Positions 18,264 to 29,500 of a DNA stretch of 64,000 nucleotides are shown here, piece after piece (positions within the stretch are counted from its first letter, which is position 1; each line of letters begins with the position of its first letter). The stretch lies in NCBI RefSeq assembly GCF_003148665.1, contig NZ_QGGQ01000007.1, forward strand, positions 174,537 through 238,536. Direction: 5' to 3'. The translations under genes were made by a program, and so were the position numbers. The notes beneath the pieces were generated by a model. The model saw only the letters and a program-made list of their open reading frames with translations, had not been told where the DNA came from and did not search any database. Origin of the DNA: Maribacter polysiphoniae (GTDB lineage Bacteria > Bacteroidota > Bacteroidia > Flavobacteriales > Flavobacteriaceae).

Positions 18264-19154
18264 ATGAAGTTAACATACAAAAAGACCAATGTAAAGCCTG
18301 AAAATTCCTTTTTGGCAAGACAGGACACTATGCCCTGCATTGAGCAAGATTGGCATTTTCACCCTGAACTGGAGTTGATTTACTTTCTCAAAAGTACTGG
18401 CACGCGTTATGTTGGAAATTCCATTGGTAATTTTGAGGAAGGGGAACTGTATTTGATTGGTAGCAATGTCCCCCATCTTTTTAGGAACCATAGGGAGTAT
18501 TATAATGATAATGATGAAGAAGGAGCGGTTGATCTTATCGTGGTTAAATTCAAAAGCGATTTTTTAGGGGAAGCCTTTAAAGAGCTGCCAGAAACGAAAA
18601 GAATTCAAATGCTTTTTGAAAATGCCAATAGAGGTCTACAGTTTTCGAAAGCGGCAGCCTATTTGGTACATACCCAAATGATGGGTCTTGTTCGAGCAGA
18701 AGGACTCTCAAGAATTGTAGGTCTTTTAAAGATATTGGACATATTATCGGTAAGCGAAAATTATGAATTTTTATGTTCTAACGGTTTCGATAATTCCTAT
18801 AAAAAGACAGAGAAGGAACGTATGGCACGGATAATCTCCTATCTCAACGAAAATTTTGAAAATAAGATAGAACTCGAATCGGTGGCCTCAATTGCCCACA
18901 TGGCCCCAAATGCCTTTTGCCGTTATTTTAAAAAAAGAACCCAAAAGTCGTTTGTGCAATATTTGAATGAAATTCGAATAGGACACGCCTGTAAACTGCT
19001 AATCGAAGGAAAATTACAGATTACGACCATATGCTACCATTCAGGTTTCAATACATTGACGAACTTCAATAGACAGTTCAAGGCATTAATGAAAATGACC
19101 CCTACAGAGTATATGGAGCAGTATAAGGCTAAAATACAACTCGAAGCTGTTTAG
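18264..19154 (+). CDS. AraC-family transcriptional regulator
   Basis: The N-terminal 150 residues form a cupin-type sensor with WHFHPELELIYFL near residue 29 and GSNVPHLFRNH near 69. The C-terminal 100 residues are a double helix-turn-helix AraC domain with a first helix pair near ELESVASIAHMAPNAFCRYFK and the family signature GFNTLTNFNRQFK near 260. It is 296 residues with no signal peptide, so it is cytoplasmic. It is the first gene inside the repeat-flanked block and is likely to sense a sugar released by the locus and activate it, as AraC proteins do in agar and carrageenan loci of flavobacteria. The effector is not known. Confidence 0.88.
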   Translation: MKLTYKKTNVKPENSFLARQDTMPCIEQDWHFHPELELIYFLKSTGTRYVGNSIGNFEEGELYLIGSNVPHLFRNHREYYNDNDEEGAVDLIVVKFKSDFLGEAFKELPETKRIQMLFENANRGLQFSKAAAYLVHTQMMGLVRAEGLSRIVGLLKILDILSVSENYEFLCSNGFDNSYKKTEKERMARIISYLNENFENKIELESVASIAHMAPNAFCRYFKKRTQKSFVQYLNEIRIGHACKLLIEGKLQITTICYHSGFNTLTNFNRQFKALMKMTPTEYMEQYKAKIQLEAV

Positions 19155-19584
19155 TTAAAGCTCAGTGAATGTCATTAGAGTTTTATTTTTCCCAATCTTG
19201 CATTTTGTATACCATAGGAATATACCTTGCGATAATTTCAAAAGGTTTGGTAATACGATGACCATAAGGTCTTTTCAGCTTCTTATCTACAGAACCTTAT
19301 CTCCATATATAATACTCAATTACTTCCAATAAAATGGATAATATAGTGTTTGTGCTAGTTAAATATGGCCTAGTTCCTTAATGAAAATAGCGATTATTTT
19401 ATGGTGTTGTTAGATAATCCTCGTGGCCTAGTTATTGAACTTGTGCGTTATAGATATAATTTGGTCGCTTGTATAATTTCTTCATGTTGTTTTTTTGTAA
19501 CAAGACAATTTTTTAATAGTAAAATATGAAGAACATATGACAGGGATTGAGAAACACCAATATTCCAATTAATTCTGATTAAAA
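19155..19584. other. Intergenic region between the AraC regulator and the sulfatase
   Basis: 430 bp, AT-rich, without a credible gene or strong hairpin. It should contain the sulfatase promoter; no consensus -7/-33 pair stood out. Confidence 0.4.
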
Positions 19585-21006
19585 ATGAAAAAATTATTAT
19601 TAGTAGTTTTTGTGGTATTCCATATGGCTATTGAAGCGCAAAACAAACCCAATATTGTATTCCTTTTTTCCGATGATGCGGGGTATGCCGATTTTGGTTT
19701 TCAAGGAAGTACTATTATGAAGACGCCAAATTTGGATAAACTGGCAAAAAATGGAGTAACATTCACCCAGGGTTATGTGTCAGCCTCCGTTTGTGGTCCT
19801 TCAAGAGCAGGTTTAATGACTGGTAAATACCAGCAACGTTTTGGGTATGAAGAAATCAACGTGCCGGGTTATATGAGTGGTAATTCCAAATATTTGGGAG
19901 ATGATATGGGGTTGCCGTTAGATCAGGTTACAATGGCTGATTATTTAAAGAAATTAGGATACACTAATGCCATGTACGGAAAATGGCATTTAGGGGATGC
20001 AGATCGTTTTCATCCTTTAAAAAGAGGTTTTGATGAATTTTACGGGTTTAGAGGTGGTGATAGAAGCTACTTTGCTTATAAAGAGGTGCCAAAAGGACAT
20101 TTAGATAAAAGGATGGAAAATGGTTTTGGAAATTTTGAAGAGCCAAAAGCATATGCAACTGATGTTTTTGCAGACAAAGCTATATCCTTCATGGAAAGAA
20201 ATAAAGACAAACCATTTTTTATTTATTTAGCATTTAATGCAGTGCATACACCCATGGAAGCTACTGAAGACGATTTAAAAAAATTCCCCAATTTAACAGG
20301 TAAACGTAAGGAGGTTGCGGCAATGACATTGGCTTTGGACCGTGCATGTGGTAAAGTGTTAGATAAGTTAAAAGAACTAGGTTTAGAGAATAACACTATA
20401 ATTGTGTTTTCTAACGATAATGGTGGTCCAACAGATAAAAATGCATCAATAAACTTGCCATTAAGTGGAACAAAATCAAATCAATTGGAAGGAGGGCTAA
20501 GAGTGCCTTTTTTAATGAGTTGGCCAAATCACATAAAAGGTAATATAAAATATACTTATCCAGTAAGTACGTTAGATTTATTACCCACATTTTATGCTGC
20601 TGGTGGTGGAAATGTTGCCGATTTGAAAGAAGTGGATGGAGTTGATCTTTTACCTTACATTACAGGTAAAAACGACACTCGACCTCATGAAACATTATAT
20701 TGGAAAAAAGAAAATCGAGGTGTTTACAGGGAAGGAGATTGGAAGTTTATTCGTTTTCCTGATAGACCTGCTGAACTTTATGACATGAGTAAAGATACTC
20801 CAGAATTAGAAGATTTGGCTAATAAGTATCCTGAACGCGTAAAAGAAATGTATAAAAAACTCTTTAAATGGGAGTTAACACTCGAACGTCCAATGTGGAT
20901 GTTAAAACGGAAATTTGAAAAAAATGATATAGATAGGATGGATAGATATCGAACTCCAGAATTGGTGAAGAAAGAAATGGAAAAAATGAAGAAAACGGCC
21001 AATTAA
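19585..21006 (+). CDS. Secreted S1-family sulfatase (CGPSR type)
   Basis: The formylglycine motif [11 protein letters not shown] begins near residue 70, and metal-ligand segments [13 protein letters not shown] near 28 and VFSNDNGGP near 273 complete the active site. The GKWHLGD motif near 138 supplies the conserved Lys/His pair. The signal peptide ends about residue 19 (IEAQ). Overall form resembles the CGPSR arylsulfatases found in agar and carrageenan loci (S1_19-like). It probably removes sulfate esters from galactan oligosaccharides in the periplasm. Third-position base use is visibly more AT-rich than in the sulfatase at 41519, which may reflect a separate origin. Subfamily is tentative. 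Confidence 0.85.
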   Translation: MKKLLLVVFVVFHMAIEAQNKPNIVFLFSDDAGYADFGFQGSTIMKTPNLDKLAKNGVTFTQGYVSASVCGPSRAGLMTGKYQQRFGYEEINVPGYMSGNSKYLGDDMGLPLDQVTMADYLKKLGYTNAMYGKWHLGDADRFHPLKRGFDEFYGFRGGDRSYFAYKEVPKGHLDKRMENGFGNFEEPKAYATDVFADKAISFMERNKDKPFFIYLAFNAVHTPMEATEDDLKKFPNLTGKRKEVAAMTLALDRACGKVLDKLKELGLENNTIIVFSNDNGGPTDKNASINLPLSGTKSNQLEGGLRVPFLMSWPNHIKGNIKYTYPVSTLDLLPTFYAAGGGNVADLKEVDGVDLLPYITGKNDTRPHETLYWKKENRGVYREGDWKFIRFPDRPAELYDMSKDTPELEDLANKYPERVKEMYKKLFKWELTLERPMWMLKRKFEKNDIDRMDRYRTPELVKKEMEKMKKTAN

Positions 21007-21164
21007 TACATGAATTTAGTATTGGTGTATTAAATAAAGACACTATCACGGCTGTAGCCCGGCCTTTAGCGGAATAATTTTTATTGGTTGAAAAGACATC
21101 AAAGGAAGGTTTATATTACCAAAAATAGGATTATCATTTGAGTTAGTTTGTTACGTTTAGTTAT
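21007..21164. other. Short non-coding region after the sulfatase
   Basis: Nothing recognisable apart from the terminator that follows. Confidence 0.3.
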
Positions 21165-21197
21165 GGTGGTGGGTAATTTTCCCATCACCTTTTTTTT
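21165..21197 (+). terminator. Terminator downstream of the sulfatase
   Basis: GGTGGTGGG pairs with CCCATCACC (one G-T wobble) over a short loop and is followed by a run of eight T. Confidence 0.8.
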
Positions 21198-21585
21198 GCT
21201 ATCAAAGAATCATAACCAACACGACATACTGTTACTCTTATATGCCTTAAACAAATGCTATTACAGAAAATAAACGAAAATTTCATGTTCATTTTTCTAT
21301 TTTATGTTCAGAGAAAGCAAAACCTGTTAATATAATGTAAGTGCTGGTTAAAATGCGTTTGTGCACATGCCTCATATTGCTGTTCTTTTGTGATGTAAAA
21401 TGTATGTGGTACAAAGAATCATTACTCTTTGGCTAGGGTATGGTGGGTAATTGCCTTTAAATCTATTGTTGATCAAATAAAAACAATAACAAACGCTCTA
21501 GAAAATAAACCACATAATTGATTGTTTTGAAAAAAAATCACTTAAGGTGCAGAAAAGACAAAACCTTGAGGAAAAGACCAATATC
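21198..21585. other. Leader region of the anhydrogalactose catabolic operon
   Basis: No gene seen. This stretch precedes the cycloisomerase gene and should carry the operon promoter and any AraC site; I could not assign them. Confidence 0.35.
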
Positions 21586-22740
21586 ATGAAGATAGCGAAA
21601 ATTGAACCTTTCATAATTGTCCACAAATTGGACACCCCCTTCTATTTTTCACAATGGCAGTACGATACCAGAAAAATATGTATTGTTAAAATTACCTTGG
21701 AGGATGGTACTTATGGCTGGGGGGAAGGTTACGGTCCTGCCGATGTCATTAAGGCCGGAATAGATTTCTTTAGCTCCTTTATATTGGGAAAAGATGCTTT
21801 ACAACATGAAGTTATTTGGGAAGAAATGTACCGTCGTTCCATGGATTATGCCCGAAGTGGTACGTTACAGGCTGCAATAAGTGCTTTGGATGTTGCGCTT
21901 TGGGATATAAAAGGGAAATTGCTTAATCTACCAGTGGCTATATTGTTGGGAGGTATTAAAAACCCTGTCATACAACCATATGCTACTGGACTCTATTTTA
22001 CGCAGGTGGATAATCTTGAACAAAATCTGATAGAGGAGGCCCTCTTGTACAAATCCCAGGGATTCCATGCCCTAAAAATGAAAGTGGGTTTGGGCATCAA
22101 AAAAGATGAGCAATTTGTTCGGGCCATACGAAAGGCCATTGGTCCAGATATGAAATTAATGATCGATGCCAACCATGCCTACAATTATAGTGAAGCCATA
22201 GAACTATCAAGAAAAGTAGAACAGTATGATATCTCTTGGTTCGAAGAACCTGTGTCTCCTGAAGATTATGAGGGGTATCGGAGATTACGGGAGAATACCT
22301 CGATTCCTATTGCAGGAGGCGAATGTGAATATCTAAAATTCGGTTTTAGACGTTTGTTGGAAAATGAATGTATCGACATTGCACAGCCCGACATCTGTGC
22401 AGCAGGTGGACTTACTGAAGTAAAGCGAATCGCATCCTTGACCCAGGCCTTCAACAAGGATCTTGTACCACACACATGGGGTACATGGATAGCTATAAGT
22501 GCTGCCATACATTTTGTGGCCAATCTAGATAAGAATCCCGGTAGGCTTTATAATGACTTACCCACAATGGAACTGGATCGTACCGAAAATGCCTTACGTG
22601 ATGAGGTTACCCACAGTTGTGTCCAAGTAGAAAATGGTCTCATACAAGTGCCTAAAGGTCCAGGTTTGGGCGTTGATGTGAATATGGATGCCTTGAGGAA
22701 ATATCAGGATACCAAATTAAGTACCTTTATTAAGTTTTAA
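21586..22740 (+). CDS. Enolase-superfamily sugar-acid cycloisomerase/dehydratase (3,6-anhydrogalactonate cycloisomerase-like)
   Basis: This is a mandelate racemase/muconate lactonising enzyme-type protein. It shows the KMK pair near residue 164, metal ligands in MIDANHAYN (Asp about 193), WFEEPVSPED (Glu about 220) and IAGGECEY (Glu about 246), and a His in VPHTWGTW near 295. I chose the ATG at 21586 because GAGGAAAA lies at ribosome-binding distance; a GTG at 21547 would add 13 residues. Next to an aldehyde dehydrogenase, a KDPG-type aldolase and a KDG-type kinase it fits 3,6-anhydrogalactonate cycloisomerase, the step giving 2-keto-3-deoxygalactonate. A galactonate-type dehydratase is the alternative. 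No signal peptide. Confidence 0.75.
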   Translation: MKIAKIEPFIIVHKLDTPFYFSQWQYDTRKICIVKITLEDGTYGWGEGYGPADVIKAGIDFFSSFILGKDALQHEVIWEEMYRRSMDYARSGTLQAAISALDVALWDIKGKLLNLPVAILLGGIKNPVIQPYATGLYFTQVDNLEQNLIEEALLYKSQGFHALKMKVGLGIKKDEQFVRAIRKAIGPDMKLMIDANHAYNYSEAIELSRKVEQYDISWFEEPVSPEDYEGYRRLRENTSIPIAGGECEYLKFGFRRLLENECIDIAQPDICAAGGLTEVKRIASLTQAFNKDLVPHTWGTWIAISAAIHFVANLDKNPGRLYNDLPTMELDRTENALRDEVTHSCVQVENGLIQVPKGPGLGVDVNMDALRKYQDTKLSTFIKF

Positions 22741-22743
22741 ATT

Positions 22744-24189
22744 ATGAATACAATGGATTTTGGATATCACAAATTATATATAGGAGGAAAATTAGTCGAT
22801 GCCGCAGACGGTCAACGTAGTGCTGTCATATGTCCCGCTAATGAGGAAAAAGTGGCGGAAATTGCCTGGGCGGGCAAAAAGGATGCCTTAAAGGCCTTGG
22901 ATGCTGCCCAAAAAGGATTTGAATATTGGTCTAGATTGTCCCTTGCCGAAAGAACGGTATGGATGGATAAATTACGAACTGCGGTATTGGAAAAAGAATC
23001 AGACCTGCGTTCTGCCATGGTCTATGAAATGGGTAAAACCTATGCGGGTGCCTGGGAAGATATCGAAGGGGTGATCAATGGACTTGAATGGTATCCCGCG
23101 GCAATGAAAAATCTTAGGGACGAACAAATCCCAGATTATGAAAACACCCATACCCATAAAATGGTGCACCAACCAGCTGGGGTTGCGGTAGCCTATTTGG
23201 CATGGAATTTCCCCCTGTTGAATGTTGGATTTAAATTAGGCCCTGCACTGGCTTCAGGTTGTTCGATTATTATTAAACCATCAGCCCTTTCACCACTATC
23301 AGCGTACATGATAGGTGAAATATTGCATAATATTGATTTCCCTGCTGGGGTGGTGAATATATTGACCGGACCCAGTAGTGAGGTGGCTACCACTATGACA
23401 ACGAGTAAAATACCCGCAGTACTAACTATGATAGGGTCTACGGCAACTGGTCAAAAAGTAATTGCCGATAGTACTACTTCGATAAAAAAATTGGGTATGG
23501 AATTGGGAGGTAACGCTCCTTTCATGGTCTTTAACGATGCAGACTTCGACCAAGCCTTGGATTTGGCCATTGCCCTAAAATTTGGAAATACAGGTCAAGT
23601 CTGTGTGGCGGCCAATAGAATATTCGTTCAAGATGGTATCTATGATAAATTTCTTGCTGCATATATCGACAGGGTATCGAAACTTAAATTAGGTTTCGGT
23701 ATTGATGAGGAGCCCGATATGGGACCTTTGGTCACCCGAAAAGACCGCGATCGTATGTTCGAATTGATCAATGATGCGGTGGACAAAGGGGCGAAACTTG
23801 AATATGGGGGCAATATTCCCAAAGGCATGGAAAAAGGCTATTGGTTAGAACCTACAGTCCTAAGTGGTATGACAACGGAAATGCGGGTTTTTAGACAGGA
23901 AACCTTTGGGCCTATTGCATCGATTATGCGTTTTACTACTGATGACGAGGTTCTGAAGTTGGCCAATGATACTGAGTTTGGACTCGCGTCATATATTTTC
24001 ACCAATAACCATAAACGAATAGAACGCTTTAGCAGGGATCTTCAATTTGGAGAGATCCAAGTGAATGGGGTAAAATATTCCATATACCTTCCTCATGGAG
24101 GCATAAAGAATAGTGGTATCGGACATGACTGTTCGCATTTGGCCTTGGATGACTACTTGATTAAAAAAAGAATCACGGTAGCCCTCTGA
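22744..24189 (+). CDS. NAD(P)-dependent aldehyde dehydrogenase (3,6-anhydrogalactose dehydrogenase-like)
   Basis: A full-length 481-residue aldehyde dehydrogenase. The catalytic Cys lies in GQVCVAANR (about 287) and the general-base Glu in LGMELGGNAPF (about 253), with the Rossmann segment GSTATGQKV near 230 and the ETFGPIA motif near 384. Close relatives are succinate- and lactaldehyde-type semialdehyde dehydrogenases. The start lies 3 nt after the stop of the cycloisomerase gene, so the two are co-translated. In the anhydrogalactose route this enzyme oxidises 3,6-anhydrogalactose to 3,6-anhydrogalactonate in the cytoplasm. The family is certain; the substrate is inferred from the operon. 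Confidence 0.8.
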   Translation: MNTMDFGYHKLYIGGKLVDAADGQRSAVICPANEEKVAEIAWAGKKDALKALDAAQKGFEYWSRLSLAERTVWMDKLRTAVLEKESDLRSAMVYEMGKTYAGAWEDIEGVINGLEWYPAAMKNLRDEQIPDYENTHTHKMVHQPAGVAVAYLAWNFPLLNVGFKLGPALASGCSIIIKPSALSPLSAYMIGEILHNIDFPAGVVNILTGPSSEVATTMTTSKIPAVLTMIGSTATGQKVIADSTTSIKKLGMELGGNAPFMVFNDADFDQALDLAIALKFGNTGQVCVAANRIFVQDGIYDKFLAAYIDRVSKLKLGFGIDEEPDMGPLVTRKDRDRMFELINDAVDKGAKLEYGGNIPKGMEKGYWLEPTVLSGMTTEMRVFRQETFGPIASIMRFTTDDEVLKLANDTEFGLASYIFTNNHKRIERFSRDLQFGEIQVNGVKYSIYLPHGGIKNSGIGHDCSHLALDDYLIKKRITVAL

Positions 24190-24227
24190 CCCCTGAATAC
24201 GTAAATCGAAAATTATACTAAACACAT

Positions 24228-24908
24228 ATGCAACCTATTGAACAACAGGCCATGTCGCCTGGACTAATACAGAAAATAGACAACGCCGGCATTATTGCGG
24301 TGTTGATTATTGATGAAGTAAAACATGCCGTACCCGTGGCAAGAGCACTTCTTGCAGGTGGGGTCGATGCAATTGAACTCACATTGAGAACACCGGCTGC
24401 AATCGACGCGGCTAAAGCAATCAAAAAAGAGGTTCCGGAGATGACACTGGGTTTTGGTACGGTCTTAACTGTAGATCAGGTAAAGGCTGTAGTTGATGTG
24501 GATGCTGATTTTGCAGTTTCCCCCGGATGTAATCCAAGAGTTCTTAAGGAAGCGAAAAAGTTAGGGCTTTCCTTCGCACCCGGAATCATGACCCCAACAG
24601 ATATTGAAATGGCCTTGGAAGAAGGTTGCCGTATTCTGAAATATTTTCCTGCGGAAACTTCGGGTGGCATGAACCACTTGAAGAATATGGTAGCTCCATA
24701 TCAATATTTAGGGCTAAAATTCATTCCTCTAGGAGGATGCAACCTAGCCAATGCAAGTACTTACCTACAATCCGATCTAATTACCGCAATTGGAGGTTCA
24801 TGGGTAGCGAAAAGACCTTTGATCCAAGCGGAGAATTGGGAGGCCATTACAAAAAATGCAAGTGAAATCAGAACATTGATCGATCAAATAAGAACGAATA
24901 AAAAATAA
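24228..24908 (+). CDS. KDPG/KDPGal-type bifunctional aldolase
   Basis: A class I aldolase of the Eda family (226 aa). The Schiff-base lysine is in ILKYFPAE (about 137), and the catalytic Glu is in IELTLRTPAA (about 46), with GTVLTVDQ and SPGCNP further along. It cleaves 2-keto-3-deoxy-6-phosphogluconate or the galacto epimer into pyruvate and glyceraldehyde-3-phosphate. Order in the operon is cycloisomerase, dehydrogenase, aldolase, kinase, so it should act after the kinase at 24956. No signal peptide; cytoplasmic. Confidence 0.88.
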   Translation: MQPIEQQAMSPGLIQKIDNAGIIAVLIIDEVKHAVPVARALLAGGVDAIELTLRTPAAIDAAKAIKKEVPEMTLGFGTVLTVDQVKAVVDVDADFAVSPGCNPRVLKEAKKLGLSFAPGIMTPTDIEMALEEGCRILKYFPAETSGGMNHLKNMVAPYQYLGLKFIPLGGCNLANASTYLQSDLITAIGGSWVAKRPLIQAENWEAITKNASEIRTLIDQIRTNKK

Positions 24909-24955
24909 CTCAATTAACATAATCCTAGGTATTGGGATTTTAGATTTAAGCAAAC

Positions 24956-26044
24956 ATGAAAAAAGTTGTAACCTTTGGGGAGATAATGGGGCGTATGGCT
25001 TCACCAGCGAATTTAAGATTACGCCAAACACGTGAATTTGAGGTAACCTATGCAGGAGCCGAGGCTAGCGTAGCTGCCTCTGTTTGTAATTTTGGGGGGG
25101 TAGCCCGCTATGTTACCGCATTGCCTAAACATGCCTTGGCAGAAGCTACAATGGATGCCGTTCGTGCTGTGGGTATCGATACCCAATACGTACTACGTAC
25201 CGACAAAGGACGATTGGGGCTCTATTTTTTAGAAACGGGAGCCAATCAACGCCCTAGCAATGTCATTTATGACCGGGCGGACTCAGCTGTTGCCATAACT
25301 CCGGCCAGCGCATATAATTGGGATGCTATTTTTAATGGGGCCGGATGGCTGCATTTAAGTGGAATTACCCCCGCGCTTTCAAGAAATGCTGCAGAGGCTA
25401 CCTTAGTGGCTGCACAAAAGGCAAAAGCTGCCGGTGCATCCGTATCGATCGATCTTAATTTCAGAGGTAAATTATGGAATTGGGATAAGACCAAAACTGC
25501 GCGTGAATTAGCGCAAGAAACCATGCGCACCATTTTACCGTTTATAGATGTTGTCATTGGAAATGAAGAGGATTGTCACGACGTTTTGGGTATAAGGGCT
25601 GGGGATACCGATGTACATTCAGGTAAATTGGATACTTCCAGATATCCTGATGTAGCCAGACAAGTGGTGAAACAATTTCCAAATGTAAGCAAGGTCGCCA
25701 TTACTTTGCGAGAGAGTCTTTCTGCTTCCCACAACAATTGGGGCGCTATGCTATATGATGTTAAATTGGATAAACCTTTTTTCGCACCTTTGGATGCCGA
25801 GGGGAATTATCAATCCTATCAAATCAAGAACATTGTGGATAGGGTAGGTGGAGGTGACTCCTTTGCGGGTGGATTGATTTTTGCCTTGAACACCCCTGAT
25901 TTGGCAGATTCCAAAACAGCGGTGAAATATGCCGTTGCCGCCTCATGCCTTAAACATTCGATCAAAGGGGACTTCAATTTTTCAACCCGTGACGAGGTAG
26001 AAGCCCTTATGGGTGGCTCTGGATCAGGAAGGGTTGTACGTTAA
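24956..26044 (+). CDS. 2-keto-3-deoxy sugar-acid kinase (PfkB family)
   Basis: A ribokinase/PfkB-family kinase of 362 residues. The C-terminal signature VDRVGGGDSFAGG near residues 295-307 contains the catalytic Asp and anion hole, and SIDLNFR near 165 is the sugar-kinase core. The N terminus (VTFGEIMGRM) is typical of 2-keto-3-deoxygluconate kinases. It would phosphorylate 2-keto-3-deoxygalactonate or -gluconate to supply the aldolase. It is the last gene of the four-gene catabolic set and is followed by a terminator at 26088. It has slightly higher GC and more alanine-rich composition than its neighbours. Confidence 0.85.
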   Translation: MKKVVTFGEIMGRMASPANLRLRQTREFEVTYAGAEASVAASVCNFGGVARYVTALPKHALAEATMDAVRAVGIDTQYVLRTDKGRLGLYFLETGANQRPSNVIYDRADSAVAITPASAYNWDAIFNGAGWLHLSGITPALSRNAAEATLVAAQKAKAAGASVSIDLNFRGKLWNWDKTKTARELAQETMRTILPFIDVVIGNEEDCHDVLGIRAGDTDVHSGKLDTSRYPDVARQVVKQFPNVSKVAITLRESLSASHNNWGAMLYDVKLDKPFFAPLDAEGNYQSYQIKNIVDRVGGGDSFAGGLIFALNTPDLADSKTAVKYAVAASCLKHSIKGDFNFSTRDEVEALMGGSGSGRVVR

Positions 26045-26087
26045 ATGTAAAATAAAACAAGGAATCTGTCTTTTATTCTTAACAGCA

Positions 26088-26128
26088 CTGTCCGATAGTA
26101 TTATATATACTATTCGGACAGTTTTTTG
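26088..26128 (+). terminator. Terminator after the catabolic operon
   Basis: CTGTCCGATAGTAT pairs with ATACTATTCGGACAG with a single bulge and is followed by six T. It lies 44 bp past the kinase stop. Confidence 0.85.
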
Positions 26129-26185
26129 TTTTATAATCAACGGATCTTAAATTACATTCTCAGGTTTAAAACCGATAGAGAATGT

Positions 26186-26383
26186 TCAAATACCTTTAAT
26201 TTTAAATTGTTGATTCTTTTCATTGATGTGTTTGTTATAATAATTTAAGGTTGTTTCCTTTAGTTCGCTCAAGCTTATTTTTGCCAATGCTCGTTTTTGC
26301 CAGAAGGGGTGGGTTTCTGCGAAATAGCTAAAACGCAATGTTTCAATGTGTCGAATCCACAAAAAAGTGTCTTTAAAAAACAT
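26186..26383 (-). CDS. Possible small hypothetical protein or gene relic (65 aa)
   Basis: An open frame of 65 codons rich in aromatic and charged residues with no signal peptide and no recognised family. It lies alone between the kinase terminator and the SusC gene, so it is either a small gene or the C-terminal relic of a lost one. Translation is unproven. Confidence 0.25.
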   Translation of the reverse strand: MFFKDTFLWIRHIETLRFSYFAETHPFWQKRALAKISLSELKETTLNYYNKHINEKNQQFKIKGI

Positions 26384-26563
26384 ATATTGATAAAAAGGTT
26401 AATATAATGCTAATAGTAGGTAATTTATTGAACTCCGCTACCCTCATCTTACTGTTCTTTTGTATAGAAATTAGTCACTCCGGTGTAATAGATAGGATTA
26501 ATTCAAAAGGAGTGATTGCGAATTTCAAATAAAACTAAAATCAACTCAATACATGAAAACTTT

Positions 26564-29500
26564 ATGAAAACAAAAAGAAAACCACGAACAAGGATTAACT
26601 GTCTTGGGAAAGATGGTTTGGGTTTCAAAAAAGGGATTAGAAACGTATTAGTAGTTTCATTTTGCCTTATTGTTTCCTTAACGGGGATATATGCCTCTGA
26701 AAATTATGGCTCAAGAACATCCTTGCATAACGATGTTCTAGTCACCAAGGTTGAACGTTCGATCCTTATGGATAATGAGTATTCAGAACAAACTGTTATC
26801 ACTGGATCCGTTTTTGACTCCCAAGGCCCTCTTCCCGGCGCGAGTGTTGTCGTAAAAGGAACCACCAATGGTACACAAACCGATTTTGATGGTAATTTCA
26901 CCTTGTCCATAGATAGTAACGATCCAGTATTGGTCGTTTCTTATGTGGGCTATGCTACTCAGGAAATTGCCGTTGGCAATCAAACTGCTATTGATGTCAT
27001 TTTGGTAGAAGATACCTCGCAATTGGAAGAGGTTGTTGTTTTAGGGTATACCACTAAGAAAAAAGGAGAGGTTACAGGGTCTGTTAGTACTGTAAGTGCA
27101 GATGATATTGCAAAATCTGGTAGTAAAGATTTAGTGAAATCATTGGCAGGGAAAGTTTCAGGTTTAATTATTTCCGATAGAGGTGGTACACCTGGGGCTA
27201 ATGATGCAACATTATTGATTCGAGGGAAATCTACTTTAGGAAACAATTCACCTCTAATATTAATTGATGGAATTGTAGCGTCAACTTTCGCAAATTTAGC
27301 ACCTCAAGACATTGAAAGTTTAACAGTTTTAAAAGATGGTGCAGCTGCAATTTATGGGGCAAGGGCTGCCAACGGGGTTATTTTAGTAACAACAAAAAGA
27401 GGGAAAAACGGAAAAGCTAAGATAAGTTTATCTACTTCATATACAGTTTCTTCCTTTTCCGCTACACCAAGCTTAATGTCTTCTGAGCAATATGCAATTT
27501 ATAATAATGAAATAGCAGAAAGATATGGGAATGACCCCATCTATTCTCAAGCGGATATTGCTAAGTATGCGGATGGTTCAGATCCCATTAATTTTCCTAA
27601 TACAGACTGGGCTGATGAGACTTTCGCTAAGAGCTCTCCGGAGTCAAGGACTTCTTTATCGATTTCAGGAGGAAATGATAATGTAAATTATTTTGTTAGT
27701 GGGGATATGATTCGCCAAACAGGAATGTATAAATCAGGGGATTTAAAATTTGATCAAGATCAAATACGATCCAATCTTGATATTAGAATTACCGAAGATG
27801 TTAAATTAGGTATTGATCTATCTGGAAGATTTGGAGAAACTTTAGAGCCTGGTATTGGCACTGGTCCCATATACAAACAGATTTATAATAACGCACCAAC
27901 AGAAGTTGCCGTATATCCAAATGGTTTAATTGCCTGGGGGGGGGAGAATGGTTTAAACCCTGCTATTATGTCTAGTAAAGAATCAGGTTTTGATAAGAAG
28001 ATTGATAATGATTTAAGAGCGAAATTCACAATTGATTATGACTTACATAAACTTACTGAAGGCCTAAAGTTTAAAGGTTATGCAGGGATGAGACGAATGA
28101 GTTATGATCAAAAATCATGGTACACTCCTTGGACGGTTTACACATATCTTGAAAGTACTGATGACTATGTTTCACAAACTGGTTTTTCACAGGATGGTAG
28201 TGAGAATATCTTAACTGAAAGTTTTTGGAAATACAATGAGTTAATGTTGAATGCTACATTGTATTATTCGAAATCGATTAATGATAAGCACAATTTTAGT
28301 GGATTTGTCGGGTATGAACAAACTACATCAGATCAACGAAATTTTTGGGTAGAAAAGATAGGTTTTCCAGATTCTGAACATTCTGAGTTATTTGCAGGAG
28401 ATACAGATGGTCAAACCTCCGATGGTACCTCTTATGAATGGGCCCGTGTAAATTATTTTGGATCCCTTTCCTATGATTATATGAAGAAGTACTACTTAGA
28501 TTTAACATTACGCCATGATGGGTCCAGTAATTTTGGTCCTGGAAATAGGTTTGGTACTTTCCCTGGAATTGCTTTTTCATGGGCTATAAATAGGGAGTCT
28601 TTTTTGGAAAATGTTTCCTGGATAAATTCATTGAAACTTAGAACTTCTTGGGCAAAAATGGGGAATGACCGTATTACCGGCTTCCAGTATTTAACACAAT
28701 ATGATTATGCGGGAAATGTTGGGGCAAAGCCTAATTACTACAATTTTGGTGGCGAATATTATAATGGGTATTCCAGCATAGGGGTTGAAGCCGCAAATGA
28801 AGCTATTACTTGGGAGTCTGCAGACATGAAAAATATAGGTTTGAATTTCACATTATTTGATAATAAATTAACAGGTGATCTAAATTATTTTTATCAAAAA
28901 AGGGAAGACATCTTAGTAACAAGAAACGCATCTGTTCCAGATTATACAGGGCTAACCTTACCTCAGGAAAATATAGGGAAAGTTGATAATTATGGCTGGG
29001 AATTGGAATTAGGTTGGAATGATAAAGTTGGTGATTTAGGGTATAATTTTGGTTTTAACTTTACACAAGCTAAAAATGAAATTGTTTATATGGACGAGGC
29101 TGAGAATGTCGCAGATGCCATTAAACAAGAAGGACACCCAATGGATTCGTATTTAGTATATCCGACTAATGGAATTTTCCAAAACCAAGCCCAAGTCGAT
29201 GCTGAACCTGTAAAATTGGCAGGTACAGTAGCTGGTGAACCATACTATATTGATACTGATGGTAATGGGAAAATTGATGCAGGGGATAGAATTCGTTCTT
29301 ATTCGTCCAATGTGCCTGAAATTCAATATGGCTTTTATGGTGGTTTAAATGTGAAAAATTGGAATTTTAATTTCTTGTTTCAAGGGCAGGCAGAAGCAAA
29401 AATGCAGGTATATTTTGAAGGAAATGGGGCATTACCGGATTTCTTATACAATCAAAGATGGACCCCTGAAAATACAGGGGCAAAATTCCCAAGGGCATTT

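Noticed and set aside
21547..21585. GTG start extending the cycloisomerase by 13 residues
   Set aside because: A purine-rich ribosome-binding sequence precedes the ATG at 21586, and the family normally begins at about that residue.
26516..26563. Longer SusC start at a TTG codon
   Set aside because: The ATG at 26564 in the same frame begins a normal signal region; the extension is polar and lacks a ribosome-binding site.
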